From the NCBI GenBank assembly GCA_017643585.1, contig JAEPND010000005.1, forward strand, positions 62,001-126,000: 64,000 nt of DNA. The letters are read 5' to 3'. The DNA is from Maricaulis sp. (GTDB lineage: Bacteria; Pseudomonadota; Alphaproteobacteria; Caulobacterales; Maricaulaceae). Shown in pieces: positions 1-8,233 of this stretch. The notes beneath the pieces are model-generated. The model was not told the DNA's origin, made no database searches, and worked only from the letters and a program-made list of their open reading frames with translations. Every line of letters begins with the position of its first letter. Within the stretch, counting starts at the first letter, position 1. The position numbers and the translations under genes were made by a program.

Positions 1-1482
1 AATAATGCCCGGGCCGAAGCCGGTCGTCAGTGGACCGATCACGGCTACACTTTCACGCCGCGTTCCGGCCCGCACATGAACACGCCCACCTTCATGATCA
101 ACAATCACCGGGTGGACACGCTGGAAGATGCTGAGGCCTATATCGGTCGCCTGCGCAATATGGGTGCGTATCTGGATCAGCACATCGCCAATTCCCGCCG
201 CTCTGCAGAGCTGGGCGTCTATACACCGCGCTGGACCTATCAGCCGATGATCGCGACCTCGCGTAACATCATCACCGGCGCGCCGTTTGATGAGAGCGGT
301 GAAGACAGCCCGCTGATGGGCGATTTCCGCCGCAAGGTCACGGCGCTGGAGCTGAGCGAAGAGGACACCAATCGCCTTCTGGACGAGGCTGCAGCAGCGC
401 TCACCGAGATCGTCGCGCCCGCCTATGGCCGCATCATCGCGCTGTTTGAAGAACAAGAAGCCGTCGCCAATGATGATGACGGCGTGTGGAAACACCCGCA
501 GGGCGATGAATATTACAACCACCTGCTGAACGGCTACACGACGATGGATATCTCTGCTGAGGAGATCCATCAGCTCGGTGTTGCTGAGGTCGACCGCATT
601 CACAATGAGATGCGCGCCATCATGACCCAGGTTGGCTTTGAAGGTTCGCTGCAGGACTTCTTCGAATTCATGCGGACGGACGAGCAGTTCTATTATCCGA
701 ACACGGATGAGGGCCGCGACGCCTATCTCGCCGACGCGACGGCGATGATCGACACCATGGTCGAGACGCTGCCGCAGATGTTCAACCGCTTCCCGCAAGC
801 GGAACTGGAAGTCCGTCGCGTTGAACCCTTCCGGGAAAACGCTGCCGGCAAGGCCTTCTATCAACGCCCGGCGGCCAATGGCTCGCGCCCCGGCATCTAT
901 TACGCCAACCTGCGCGACATGGCCCAGATGCCCAGCTACCAGATGGAAGCCCTCGCCTATCATGAAGGCGCGCCGGGTCACCACATGCAGCTGGCCATCA
1001 TGCAGGAGCTGGAAGGTATTCCGGCGTTCCGTCGCTTTGGCGGCTACACGGCCTACACCGAGGGCTGGGGTCTTTACACCGAGTACTTCCCGCTCGAGTT
1101 CGGCTTCTATTCCGACCCGTATTCCAACTTCGGACGCCTGGCGATGGAGCTGTGGCGTGCCTGCCGTCTGGTGGTCGATACCGGTCTGCACCATCACCAG
1201 TGGACACGCCAGGAAGCCGTCGATTATCTGATGGAAAACACGCCGAACCCGGAAGGTGATGCGATCAACGCGATCGACCGCTACATCGTCTTTGCCGGCC
1301 AGGCGACGGCCTACAAGATCGGCATGTTAGAGATTCTTCGCTTGCGAGGTATTGCCGAAGAAGAGCTGGGCGAAGACTACGACATCCGCGAATTCCACGA
1401 TGTCATCCTGCGCGAAGGCGCCCTGCCGCTCTCCATCCTGGCAGAGCAGGTCCGGGCCTATATCGCCGAGACCGGGGAGTAA
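1..1482 (+). CDS. DUF885 family protein, 5' end cut by window edge
   Basis: The reading frame is open from the first base of the window, so the N-terminus lies upstream; 493 codons are visible. An internal ATG at 76 is not the likely start because the frame continues before it. The DUF885 hallmark HEGAPGHH is at visible residues 321-328 and a YTEGWGLYTE stretch follows about 30 residues later. The HExxxGHH-type motif resembles a zinc site and the family is often described as predicted metallopeptidases or carboxypeptidases, but a substrate cannot be given. A hairpin terminator lies 23 bases after the stop. Confidence 0.85.
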   Translation, partial: NNARAEAGRQWTDHGYTFTPRSGPHMNTPTFMINNHRVDTLEDAEAYIGRLRNMGAYLDQHIANSRRSAELGVYTPRWTYQPMIATSRNIITGAPFDESGEDSPLMGDFRRKVTALELSEEDTNRLLDEAAAALTEIVAPAYGRIIALFEEQEAVANDDDGVWKHPQGDEYYNHLLNGYTTMDISAEEIHQLGVAEVDRIHNEMRAIMTQVGFEGSLQDFFEFMRTDEQFYYPNTDEGRDAYLADATAMIDTMVETLPQMFNRFPQAELEVRRVEPFRENAAGKAFYQRPAANGSRPGIYYANLRDMAQMPSYQMEALAYHEGAPGHHMQLAIMQELEGIPAFRRFGGYTAYTEGWGLYTEYFPLEFGFYSDPYSNFGRLAMELWRACRLVVDTGLHHHQWTRQEAVDYLMENTPNPEGDAINAIDRYIVFAGQATAYKIGMLEILRLRGIAEEELGEDYDIREFHDVILREGALPLSILAEQVRAYIAETGE

Positions 1483-1504
1483 CACCACCAGCCCCCTTAT
1501 GATT

Positions 1505-1537
1505 GGGCCGTACTGATTTTGATCAGTGCGGCCCTTT
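1505..1537 (+). terminator. Rho-independent terminator after DUF885 gene
   Basis: Inverted repeat with arms 1505-1517 and 1522-1534 (GGGCCG, one T/G bulge pair, ACTGAT, loop TTTG), followed by TTT. It sits 23 bases past the DUF885 stop. Confidence 0.75.
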
Positions 1538-1935
1538 CGCATTAAACATCTCTTTTTTCCCGGAGGAGCGAAGCGAATTCCTTGACCTACCCCTGGGCAA
1601 GCTAGAACTCGTTTGTAGGCCCCGGCACAAGGCCGGGGGAAATGGATAGTGACATTGGTCAGTGATATCGAACCAAAGGTCTTTCCACCCCGGATTACCA
1701 TCCTCGATCAGATTGAATTTCCAGGCACGCGGATGGCGCTTGATTTGCTGCTCCTTACGCCACGCGGCCTCCCAGCAATCATGGGGCTCGAAATAGACGA
1801 GCTGGTTGATCGAGTACGTCTTCGTGTGACCGCGCAAAAACATGTTCGGTGTTCCCACTCACGCCGCACCAGGTCTCTTGTCCGACCGGTGTACAGTGCG
1901 CCGCGCGGACGGCTTGCCATGATGTAGACTGTCTC
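1523..1935 (-). pseudogene. GIY-YIG nuclease remnant, frameshifted
   Basis: Two minus-strand frames together rebuild a small GIY-YIG (UPF0213/YhbQ-like) domain. The first (about 1935-1847) reads TVYIMASRPRGALYTG, then TRDLVRREWEHR. The second (about 1850-1655) continues with KTYSINQLVYFE, EQQIKRHPRAWKFNLIE and NPGWKDLWFD. The switch needs a frameshift near base 1847, where the first frame stops matching. No good start codon precedes the first half, and the second frame reads on to 1523 past the usual end of the domain. This is most likely a decayed gene; a sequencing error at 1847 is the alternative. Confidence 0.75.
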
Positions 1936-2072
1936 GTGTGCGTCGATGATCGTGCAAAACCTCCGATTGCATACAAACGATCTACTACCGAAAAGATGAA
2001 GTCAACGAAAGGCCGCTCCGGATGAGCGCCGTTCTCGATAGCTGACAAACAAGTAAGTTGTTGGTGACTTGC

Positions 2073-2717
2073 TCAGAAAGGCGGCCAAGTCATCTGAGCG
2101 ACGCAGCCCTGCGGTGTCAGCCGGGTATCCTCTTGCGGATCGTCACTTGGCCTGCATGTGGGAAATGGCGCAGCATCAGCGGCCCAGACGAGCCTATTGT
2201 AAGTCTCCGCATATTGCTGCGCGTGTCGGTCAGCGCTGTCTCTGGCAGTGTCGGCACCCGCTTCTGCAACTACCCCTAGTGCTTTGGGATGTCGGACATG
2301 GAACACAGTTTGATACCCAGGCTCACAGCGCAAGCCGGGCAAAGATTTTTCCCAACCCCGACTTATAACCAGCAGGCGAAAATCTCCTCGACTGATTGCG
2401 TGTTCAGCGTCTCTCTGCGCTCGGTTTTCCGCAATTTGTTCCGAAAGATACAACTCCCGGATTTGCTGCCACCGAACGGTCCCCACACTATCGGCCTCGA
2501 AGGCCCTGAGGTAGTCAGACTCGATAGCGGTCAATTCGGTGATGAGGTCAGCGGCAACGAGTGGCTCACCGGCTACCACCATACTGAAGTCCTCAGGCTC
2601 GCTGAAAATACAAAGGCTTCCAATGACGGCTTCAGCTAATAACTTCACACTCTCAATCTCGAATAAAACTGCGCACCGGCTAACGCAATCATAGATTAGG
2701 AGCACACTCAACAACAA
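2073..2717 (-). CDS. Hypothetical protein, start uncertain
   Basis: Open frame of up to 214 codons that I do not recognise. The TTG at 2717 lies inside a terminator stem, so a GTG at 2648 (preceded by GAGATTGAGA) or the ATG at 2582 is more likely. The middle (GEPLVAADLITELTAIESDYLRAF and onward, roughly residues 50-110 of the long form) reads like real protein, with acidic helical composition and no low complexity. Overlapping plus-strand frames here look like shadows. The stretch is visibly less GC-rich than its neighbours and follows a decayed gene, so it may be acquired DNA. Confidence 0.45.
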   Translation of the reverse strand: MLLSVLLIYDCVSRCAVLFEIESVKLLAEAVIGSLCIFSEPEDFSMVVAGEPLVAADLITELTAIESDYLRAFEADSVGTVRWQQIRELYLSEQIAENRAQRDAEHAISRGDFRLLVISRGWEKSLPGLRCEPGYQTVFHVRHPKALGVVAEAGADTARDSADRHAQQYAETYNRLVWAADAAPFPTCRPSDDPQEDTRLTPQGCVAQMTWPPF

Positions 2718-2752
2718 ACGAGGGGCCGGTGGTTCTAAGCCGGCCCCTCGTT
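2717..2752 (-). terminator. Terminator of cytochrome c peroxidase-like gene
   Basis: Perfect 13-bp stem (2717-2729 with 2740-2752, AACGAGGGGCCGG and its complement) with a 10-base loop. It lies 44 bases past the stop of the minus-strand cytochrome gene, and a T-rich stretch (TGTTGTTGAG) follows on that strand. Confidence 0.8.
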
Positions 2753-2796
2753 CTCACCCTCCCCCTCCCCAAAAAGAAGAGGGTGTTTCACAGCAC

Positions 2797-4623
2797 TCAC
2801 TCCTCGAACGGATCCGAGAAGGCTTCTTCTGCGGTGAAACTCGTATCGGTAAAGCTCGACATGAAGGCGACCAGCGCGGCGACATCCTCCTCGTCCAGGT
2901 CAAAGCGCTGGATCGGCGCTCCGGCATTATTACCCTGGCGCAGAAGATTGCTGGTCTCGCCATTGTCCTGGACCCCGGTGGCGTAGAAATCGACAACCTC
3001 CTCCAGCGTGTCGAAACGGCCATCATGCATATACGGCGCTGTCAGCTCGATATTTCGCAGGCTGGGCGATTTGAAATCGTCATCGCCCGTGGCCCCGAGA
3101 CCGGTAACCGTCGCATCGAGGCCGATATTCTGGGGTGGACGGTCATAGATCTGGGCATTGGTCTGGTGACACTGGTTGCAGCCCATCGACTGGATCGGCG
3201 GCAGTCCGGCCTGGGCCAGGTCGTCGGCGTCCACGGGTTGGAACAATGCCATTCCGTGCAGTTCTTGCTGCGTCAGACGCCCGACAAAATCCGGCGTGTT
3301 GGCGTTTGGATTATCGCCGATCACAGCGGTATCGAAATCGGACTGATAGCTGACCATCGCGCGCTGAAATTGGGCCAGAGCCATGCCGATGCGTTCGGCC
3401 GTGACCTGGTCATCACCAAAGGCCGCCTCGAAGAGCGGTGGATAGAAACCCAGGTTTTCGACCGTGGCCACGACATTGGCGAGGGTATTGCCCATCTCGA
3501 CGGGAGACTGGATTGGGCCCAGCGCCTGGTCCTCCAGACTGTCCGCACGTTCGTCCCAGAACATATTGCCACGCCGGTAAAAGCGCGCATTGGCGATATG
3601 CGGCGCATTGCGGTCGGTGATCTGTCCGTCAAAGCCGCGCGAGAACTGGCTGGGTTCACCGAAGCTGAAGGCCTGCACATGGCAGCTCGAACAGGAAACG
3701 GTGCCGTTCACCGACAGGCGCGTATCGTAGAACAGGACCCGGCCCAGCGTGGCGCCTTCATTGGTGAGAGGATTATTGCCCGGCGTATTATCCGTCGCTG
3801 CGATATTGTTATTGCCCCCCTGGCGAAAATGCAGCGGTGTGTCCGCCTCGGCGTAGGCGACATAGTCGAACGGCTCCGTCGGCAGGACCGGCGCAGTCGA
3901 GGTCAAGGCGCGGATAATGACAAGACTGATCGTCTTCACGGCATCATCGCCTGCACCATTGCTGGCCGTCAGCACGGCTGAATGCACGCCGGCTGTCGTG
4001 GGGCGGCCCACCAGCGCGCCATTTTCAACCTCCAGCCCGGGGACGGGCGTCACCAGTTCGATCTCGATGTCCAGGCCATTGCCCGACGGATCCTCGAACT
4101 GGCCCGCCCAGCTTGCCGGATCAAAATTGACCGGCTGGTTGACGGCAAATCGCAGGCCCGAAAGGCCCGCGAGGGCTTTCACATCATTGTCCGGCTGGAT
4201 GAAGATGATGAAACTGTCGGTCACGCTCAGCCCCATCGGGTCGGTGGCCGTGATCTCGGCGGTGACATTCACGACGGTGTCCGGGGTCCCGGAAATCTGG
4301 GCGCCCTGGGTCGTGAGCCCGGAATTGTCCGGGGTCAGACTGACCGCATAGCTCAGATTATCGCCATCCGGGTCGCTGAATGTCGTGCCATTCTGGCTGG
4401 CGTCGTAGTCAAAGGCTTCGCCGACCTGGGCAGATTGATCGAGATTGGCATTGTTGATCTGTGGAGCAGAATTGGTGTTCTGCCCGCCACCGCCGGTATT
4501 GCCGCCCGCATCGGTGGAACCACCACCTCCGCCGCCACAGGCGCTGACAAACATCAATGATGAAAGAAGAATGGTTCCAAGGTTCAGCCCCTTGGCCGGC
4601 TTACCCATCGCTTGCGCGGACAT
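2797..4623 (-). CDS. Di-haem cytochrome c peroxidase/MauG-like lipoprotein
   Basis: A 608-residue exported lipoprotein. The signal peptide ends in a lipobox at FVSAC (C29) and is followed by a Gly-rich spacer. Residues about 55-240 form two putative-Ig/cadherin-like beta domains (SFSDPDGDNLSY-type and GLEVENGALVGRPTTAG). The C-terminal half holds two c-type haem motifs, CSSCH at 311-315 and CNQCH at 482-486, in the arrangement of bacterial cytochrome c peroxidase/MauG proteins. The expected role is periplasmic redox chemistry on peroxide or an unknown substrate. The start ATG at 4623 has AGGAG eight bases upstream. An IS630 copy lies only about 30 bases upstream of the start, so the native promoter has probably been displaced. 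Confidence 0.85.
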   Translation of the reverse strand: MSAQAMGKPAKGLNLGTILLSSLMFVSACGGGGGGSTDAGGNTGGGGQNTNSAPQINNANLDQSAQVGEAFDYDASQNGTTFSDPDGDNLSYAVSLTPDNSGLTTQGAQISGTPDTVVNVTAEITATDPMGLSVTDSFIIFIQPDNDVKALAGLSGLRFAVNQPVNFDPASWAGQFEDPSGNGLDIEIELVTPVPGLEVENGALVGRPTTAGVHSAVLTASNGAGDDAVKTISLVIIRALTSTAPVLPTEPFDYVAYAEADTPLHFRQGGNNNIAATDNTPGNNPLTNEGATLGRVLFYDTRLSVNGTVSCSSCHVQAFSFGEPSQFSRGFDGQITDRNAPHIANARFYRRGNMFWDERADSLEDQALGPIQSPVEMGNTLANVVATVENLGFYPPLFEAAFGDDQVTAERIGMALAQFQRAMVSYQSDFDTAVIGDNPNANTPDFVGRLTQQELHGMALFQPVDADDLAQAGLPPIQSMGCNQCHQTNAQIYDRPPQNIGLDATVTGLGATGDDDFKSPSLRNIELTAPYMHDGRFDTLEEVVDFYATGVQDNGETSNLLRQGNNAGAPIQRFDLDEEDVAALVAFMSSFTDTSFTAEEAFSDPFEE

Positions 4624-4653
4624 GTACTCACTCCTGTCCCGCCCCCGCGGTTA

Positions 4654-5704
4654 GAGCGTTTTCGCTTTATTCTGGCTCATACCCGCAGGCTGTGAAGTAG
4701 TTCGCGCATTCGGCGGGGGTGATAGCGTCGAGTGCATCGGCGACGGCGTTGTGCAGATCGGGAACGGTGCGCGCGGCGGCTTTGCGCAGCAGGGCTTTGA
4801 GCTTGGAGAAGGCCTTCTCGATGGGATTGAAGTCGGGACTATAGGGCGGCAGGTAGGCGACACGGGCTCCGGCGGCCTCGACGGCTTCGTGTACCCCGGC
4901 AACCTTGTGGGCGGGCAGGTTGTCCATGACCACGACGTCGCCGGGCTTGAGCTCCTTCACCAGCATCCCGCGCATCCAGGTCAGGAAGGTCTCGCCATCC
5001 ATCGCGCCGTCGACCAGCGCCGGCGCCGCCACGCCGTTCAAGCGCAGGCCGGCCACCAGCGTGATCGTCTTCCAGTGCCCATGGGGAACCGGTGCCCGGC
5101 AGCGCTCACCTTTCAAGGAGCGGCCGCGCAGGCGGGCCATCTTGGTCGATATGCCGCTCTCATCGATGAACACCAGGCGCGCCGGGTCCAGATCAGGCTG
5201 ACGCTCGAACCATGTCAGCCGGCGCTTGAAGACGTCTTCGCGGCTCTGCTCGCTCGCGTGCGCGGTCTTTTTTTATACGTGAGGCCGCGCTTGCGCAGGA
5301 AGCTCCACAGCGTACTCAGCTGAACGCGCACGTCATGATCAGCGTCCAGACGCTCCACCATCTCCGCCAGCGTGATGTCGGCGCGATCTTCGATCAGGCC
5401 GAGGATATAGCCCTCATGTGGGTCCAGCCGTGACCGGCCCGGATTACCCCTCGGCCGCGCCGCAACGCTGCCTGTGCGCCGATACTGGCGCGCCCAGCGT
5501 CCCACCGTCGCCTCCCCAATGCACAGCCGCCGCCCAACCGCGCGCAGCGAAAGCCCATCCTCAACAACCAGCCTCACCGCCCGAAGCCGCAAATCCTCGC
5601 TCAACGTTCTCATGGCCGCCCTCCTCAAACAGACGACACCTCATGAATCACGCTTCGCGGCTAAACGGAATCCTCATCCGAGTCAGAACCCGGCGAAAAC
5701 GCTC
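4654..5704 (-). mobile_element. IS630-family insertion sequence, complete
   Basis: 1051-bp element with 25-bp terminal inverted repeats (4654-4678 and 5680-5704). The outer 12 bases, GAGCGTTTTCGC, are identical and 20 of 25 match overall. It is flanked by TA at 4652-4653 and 5705-5706, the target duplication typical of IS630/Tc1 elements. It carries one transposase gene in two overlapping frames. It separates the cytochrome gene from the fliE terminator. Confidence 0.95.
4667..5613 (-). CDS. IS630 transposase, made by -1 frameshift
   Basis: The first frame starts at ATG 5613 (GGAGGGCGGCC upstream) and encodes the helix-turn-helix N-terminus (SLRAVGRRLCIGEATVGRW). At 5268-5274 the minus strand has seven A residues after TAT. 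Slipping back one base there continues as TYKKKTAH into the second frame, which carries the DDE catalytic core: FIDESG, VVMDNLPAHK and the final E in YSPDFNPIEKAFSKLK. Together the frames give a full-length enzyme of about 315 residues. Programmed -1 frameshifting on A-rich heptamers is known for IS630 elements, so this is read as a normal, possibly active transposase. Confidence 0.9.
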
Positions 5705-5771
5705 TAGGTTTTCCCTCGGCAAGTGGAACGAAGCGTCTCGATCCATTCCGTCGCGAAAAAGTGAGATTCAT

Positions 5772-5805
5772 TAAAACGAAAACGGCCGCCCCTCAGGGAC
5801 GGCCG
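5772..5805 (-). terminator. Terminator of flgB-flgC-fliE operon
   Basis: On the minus strand a CGGCCG-N-CCC/GGG-N-CGGCCG hairpin (5783-5805, one mismatch, TGA loop) is followed by TTTTCGTTTT, 24 bases past the fliE stop. Confidence 0.8.
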
Positions 5806-5828
5806 CGCAAGCAACTGTTTCAGCGCCG

Positions 5829-6146
5829 TTAAATCGGCATACGCAGGATTTCCTGATAAGCTTTCACGACCTGGTCCCGCACCGCGACGACAGTTTCCAG
5901 TGTCACTTCTGCCGCAGAAACCGCTGTGACGACATCCACCAGATCCGCCTGGCCAACAACAGACGCAGCCGAGGCCTGCTCTGCCCCTTGAACCGCACCC
6001 TGGGCCTGGGTGATCGAATCCATCACCAGTCCTGTGAAATCAACATTTTCGCTGGCCGACGCTGCATTTGAACCGCCGCCGATAGCGTCCTGGGCGGCGC
6101 GCAAGGTCGCCTGATAGGCCTGGAGGCCGGAAGGATCAATGGCCAT
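5829..6146 (-). CDS. fliE: Flagellar hook-basal body protein FliE
   Basis: 105 residues, the usual FliE length. FliE joins the MS ring to the proximal rod. The C-terminal helix carries the family pattern (VSAAEVTLETVVAVRDQV then AYQEILRMPI). It is the last gene of flgB-flgC-fliE, 33 bases after flgC, and is followed by a clear terminator. The order flgB-flgC-fliE is standard, and the divergent fliO-fliP unit starts across the intergenic region upstream of flgB. Confidence 0.95.
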   Translation of the reverse strand: MAIDPSGLQAYQATLRAAQDAIGGGSNAASASENVDFTGLVMDSITQAQGAVQGAEQASAASVVGQADLVDVVTAVSAAEVTLETVVAVRDQVVKAYQEILRMPI

Positions 6147-6179
6147 GAGTTTCTACTCCTGAAGCGCCAGCGCCGGCAT

Positions 6180-6593
6180 TTAGCGGCGCAGAAGGTCCAG
6201 CGTACGCTCAAGCATGCGCCGGTGATTTTCGATCATGTTGAGGTTGGCTTCATAGCTGCGCATGGCTTCGCGCATATCCATGGTCTCAACAATCGTGGAA
6301 ACGTTCGAATACTTCACATACCCCTCCGCATTGGCGGCGGGGTGATCGGGCTCGTGCTCGAGCCGGAAAGAGGAATTGTCGTGGATGGCGTCCGTCATGC
6401 GAACGGTGGTCATGCCGGTCGTGCGGTTCAGTTCGGCTTCGAAAACCGGGATCTGGCGACGATAGGGATCACCGCCGGCCTCGCGGGAGGTTGAGTCCGC
6501 ATTGGCCAGGTTCTCCGAGATGATGCGCATACGCGCCGCCTGCGCACGCATGCCCGCAGCGGAAACCAGCATTGAATCGCGAGGATCAGACAT
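6180..6593 (-). CDS. flgC: Flagellar proximal rod protein FlgC
   Basis: 137 residues. The N-terminal rod motif MRIISENLANADST (about residues 21-34) and the C-terminal TIVETMDMREAMRSYEANLNMIE identify FlgC. It would be exported by the flagellar type III system and assembled in the proximal rod between FliE/FlgB and FlgF/FlgG. Middle gene of the flgB-flgC-fliE operon, 18 bases after flgB. Confidence 0.95.
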   Translation of the reverse strand: MSDPRDSMLVSAAGMRAQAARMRIISENLANADSTSREAGGDPYRRQIPVFEAELNRTTGMTTVRMTDAIHDNSSFRLEHEPDHPAANAEGYVKYSNVSTIVETMDMREAMRSYEANLNMIENHRRMLERTLDLLRR

Positions 6594-6611
6594 GGCTTAT
6601 CCCTTCCTAAC

Positions 6612-7043
6612 CTATGACGGCGGCCGGATCGCGGTACGGATCAGGCCCAGGCTTTTCTGATAGAGGCTCAAGGCGGTCTCGTAGCGCATGCGCGTTTCGT
6701 TCGCCTTGACCATCTGTTCTTCCAAAACAACGGAATTGCCGTTGATCGTTGTTTCACTGTCAGGGGTATCCTGGGTCGACCAGGTCCGCGCCACGCCACC
6801 TGCCGACGGGCTACCCTCGATATGGTTGTCGCGCGTCGTGCGCAGGCGCATGCCATTGGCACTGCGGCGCTGGCTCATCACTTCACTGACCGAACGCTCG
6901 AACTCGGCGCGGTCCAGGTCCTGAGCCGTAAAGCCCGGCGTGTTCGCGTTCGCGACATTGTTGGCAATGACGCGCTGGCGGTCCGAGCTGAAGTTCATTT
7001 CCTGTCGAAGGAGTGCCAGCAGTGGCACATCATCGGGTCGCAT
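6612..7043 (-). CDS. flgB: Flagellar proximal rod protein FlgB
   Basis: 143 residues with the rod motif QRVIANNVANANTPGF (about residues 23-38) and a C-terminal helix (EEQMVKANETRMRYETALSLYQKS) typical of FlgB. First gene of the operon; its start at 7043 faces fliO across a short intergenic region holding a perfect CtrA-type box 46 bases upstream. Confidence 0.95.
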   Translation of the reverse strand: MRPDDVPLLALLRQEMNFSSDRQRVIANNVANANTPGFTAQDLDRAEFERSVSEVMSQRRSANGMRLRTTRDNHIEGSPSAGGVARTWSTQDTPDSETTINGNSVVLEEQMVKANETRMRYETALSLYQKSLGLIRTAIRPPS

Positions 7044-7088
7044 GCGCGAATCCCCTTAATCACCTGTGACAAGGCTGCGCTGGCACGG

Positions 7089-7104
7089 TTAACGAGGACT
7101 TAAC
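7089..7104 (+). promoter_or_regulatory. CtrA-type box between flgB and fliO
   Basis: TTAACGAGGACTTAAC is a perfect match to the Caulobacter CtrA consensus TTAA-N7-TTAAC. It lies 46 bases from flgB (-) and about 69 bases from fliO (+) and could serve either or both. Confidence 0.75.
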
Positions 7105-7172
7105 CGGCGCACTTCAAAAGGCGGATATCCCATGACTCAGCAGGCATTCTGCCAGTTTCGGTGACGGTTACG

Positions 7173-7478
7173 ATGGATATGACACAATACTTCCTCGCAC
7201 TCGTTGTGCTGGCCGGCCTGTTGGGCGCTTTCGGCCTGCTCGCGCTTGCGGTTCAAAGAGGCTGGATTTTCAACCAGCTGACCGGCCTGACCCGAATGGT
7301 CGCCACCGATGAGCGCCGCCTGAAGGTGCGCGAGAGCCTGATTATCGACCCCCGTCGTCGACTGGTGATCCTGCAAGCGGATGACGAGGAACATGTGGTG
7401 CTGCTGGGCACTGATAGCGAAACCGTGCTCAAGACGCAGCCAGCCAAACCCGAACCCAGCCGGACGGAGATCCGATAA
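7173..7478 (+). CDS. fliO: FliO-like flagellar export protein
   Basis: 101 residues from ATG 7173 (a GTG at 7161 is possible). One N-terminal membrane helix (YFLALVVLAGLLGAFGLLALAV) is followed by a small cytoplasmic domain with the FliO-type pattern LKVRESLIIDPRRRLVILQADDEEHVVLLG. FliO helps assemble the FliP pore of the flagellar type III export gate. The stop overlaps the fliP start (TAATG), which supports the identification, since sequence conservation in FliO is low. Confidence 0.8.
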   Translation: MDMTQYFLALVVLAGLLGAFGLLALAVQRGWIFNQLTGLTRMVATDERRLKVRESLIIDPRRRLVILQADDEEHVVLLGTDSETVLKTQPAKPEPSRTEIR

Positions 7479-8233
7479 TGCGCAAGGGTTTCTGGCTCAC
7501 CTTCACCCTTTTTGCCCTTGGCGTGCTGATGCTGATAGGCACCGGCGGCGCCGAGGCGCAAAGCCTGACCCTGGACACCGGCAGTGAAGGCGAGCTGACC
7601 GAGCGCGTGCTGCAGCTGATCGCCCTGATCACCATTCTCTCGCTCGCACCGTCCATCGTCATCATGACGACGAGTTTCGTGCGCATTGTCGTGGTGCTGT
7701 CCCTGCTGCGGACCGGCCTGGGCCTGCAGCAAAGTCCGCCGAATGCGGTCCTGGTCAGCCTGGCGCTCTTCCTGACCGCCTTCATCATGGCGCCGGTGTT
7801 TACGCAGTCCTACAATGAGGGCATCGAGCCGCTGCTGAATGACGAGATCGAGCTGACGGAAAGCTTCGCGCTGACCTCCGGCCCGCTGAAGACCTTCATG
7901 CTCAGCCATGTGCGCGAGGATGATCTCGAACTCTTCATCAACATGTCCCAGGACCCGGTTCCGGCCACACCGGAGGAAACCTCCTTCTGGGTCGTCACGC
8001 CGGCCTTCATGATCTCGGAGCTCAGACGCGCGTTCGAGATCGGCTTCCTGCTCTTCATCCCCTTCCTGATCATCGATCTGGTGGTCGCCTCGATCCTGAT
8101 GTCGATGGGCATGATGATGCTGCCCCCGGTCGTCATCTCCCTGCCCTTCAAGCTGATTTTCTTCGTGCTTGTGGATGGCTGGAGACTGGTCACCGGCTCG
8201 CTGGTGCAGAGTTTCGGGACATTGCCGGGGTGA
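7478..8233 (+). CDS. fliP: Flagellar export gate protein FliP
   Basis: 251 residues, the usual length. A cleavable signal peptide ([21 protein letters not shown], AEAQ) is followed by four hydrophobic segments with the conserved stretches [23 protein letters not shown] and [46 protein letters not shown] (both quoted only in part in the family pattern). FliP forms the core of the export pore with FliQ and FliR, which are not in this window. It overlaps a small unrelated-looking gene at its 3' end by four bases. Confidence 0.95.
   Translation: [251 protein letters not shown]

Noticed and set aside
2289-2639. 116-codon plus-strand frame opposite the hypothetical gene
   Set aside because: The minus-strand frame has better protein-like character; this one has no RBS.
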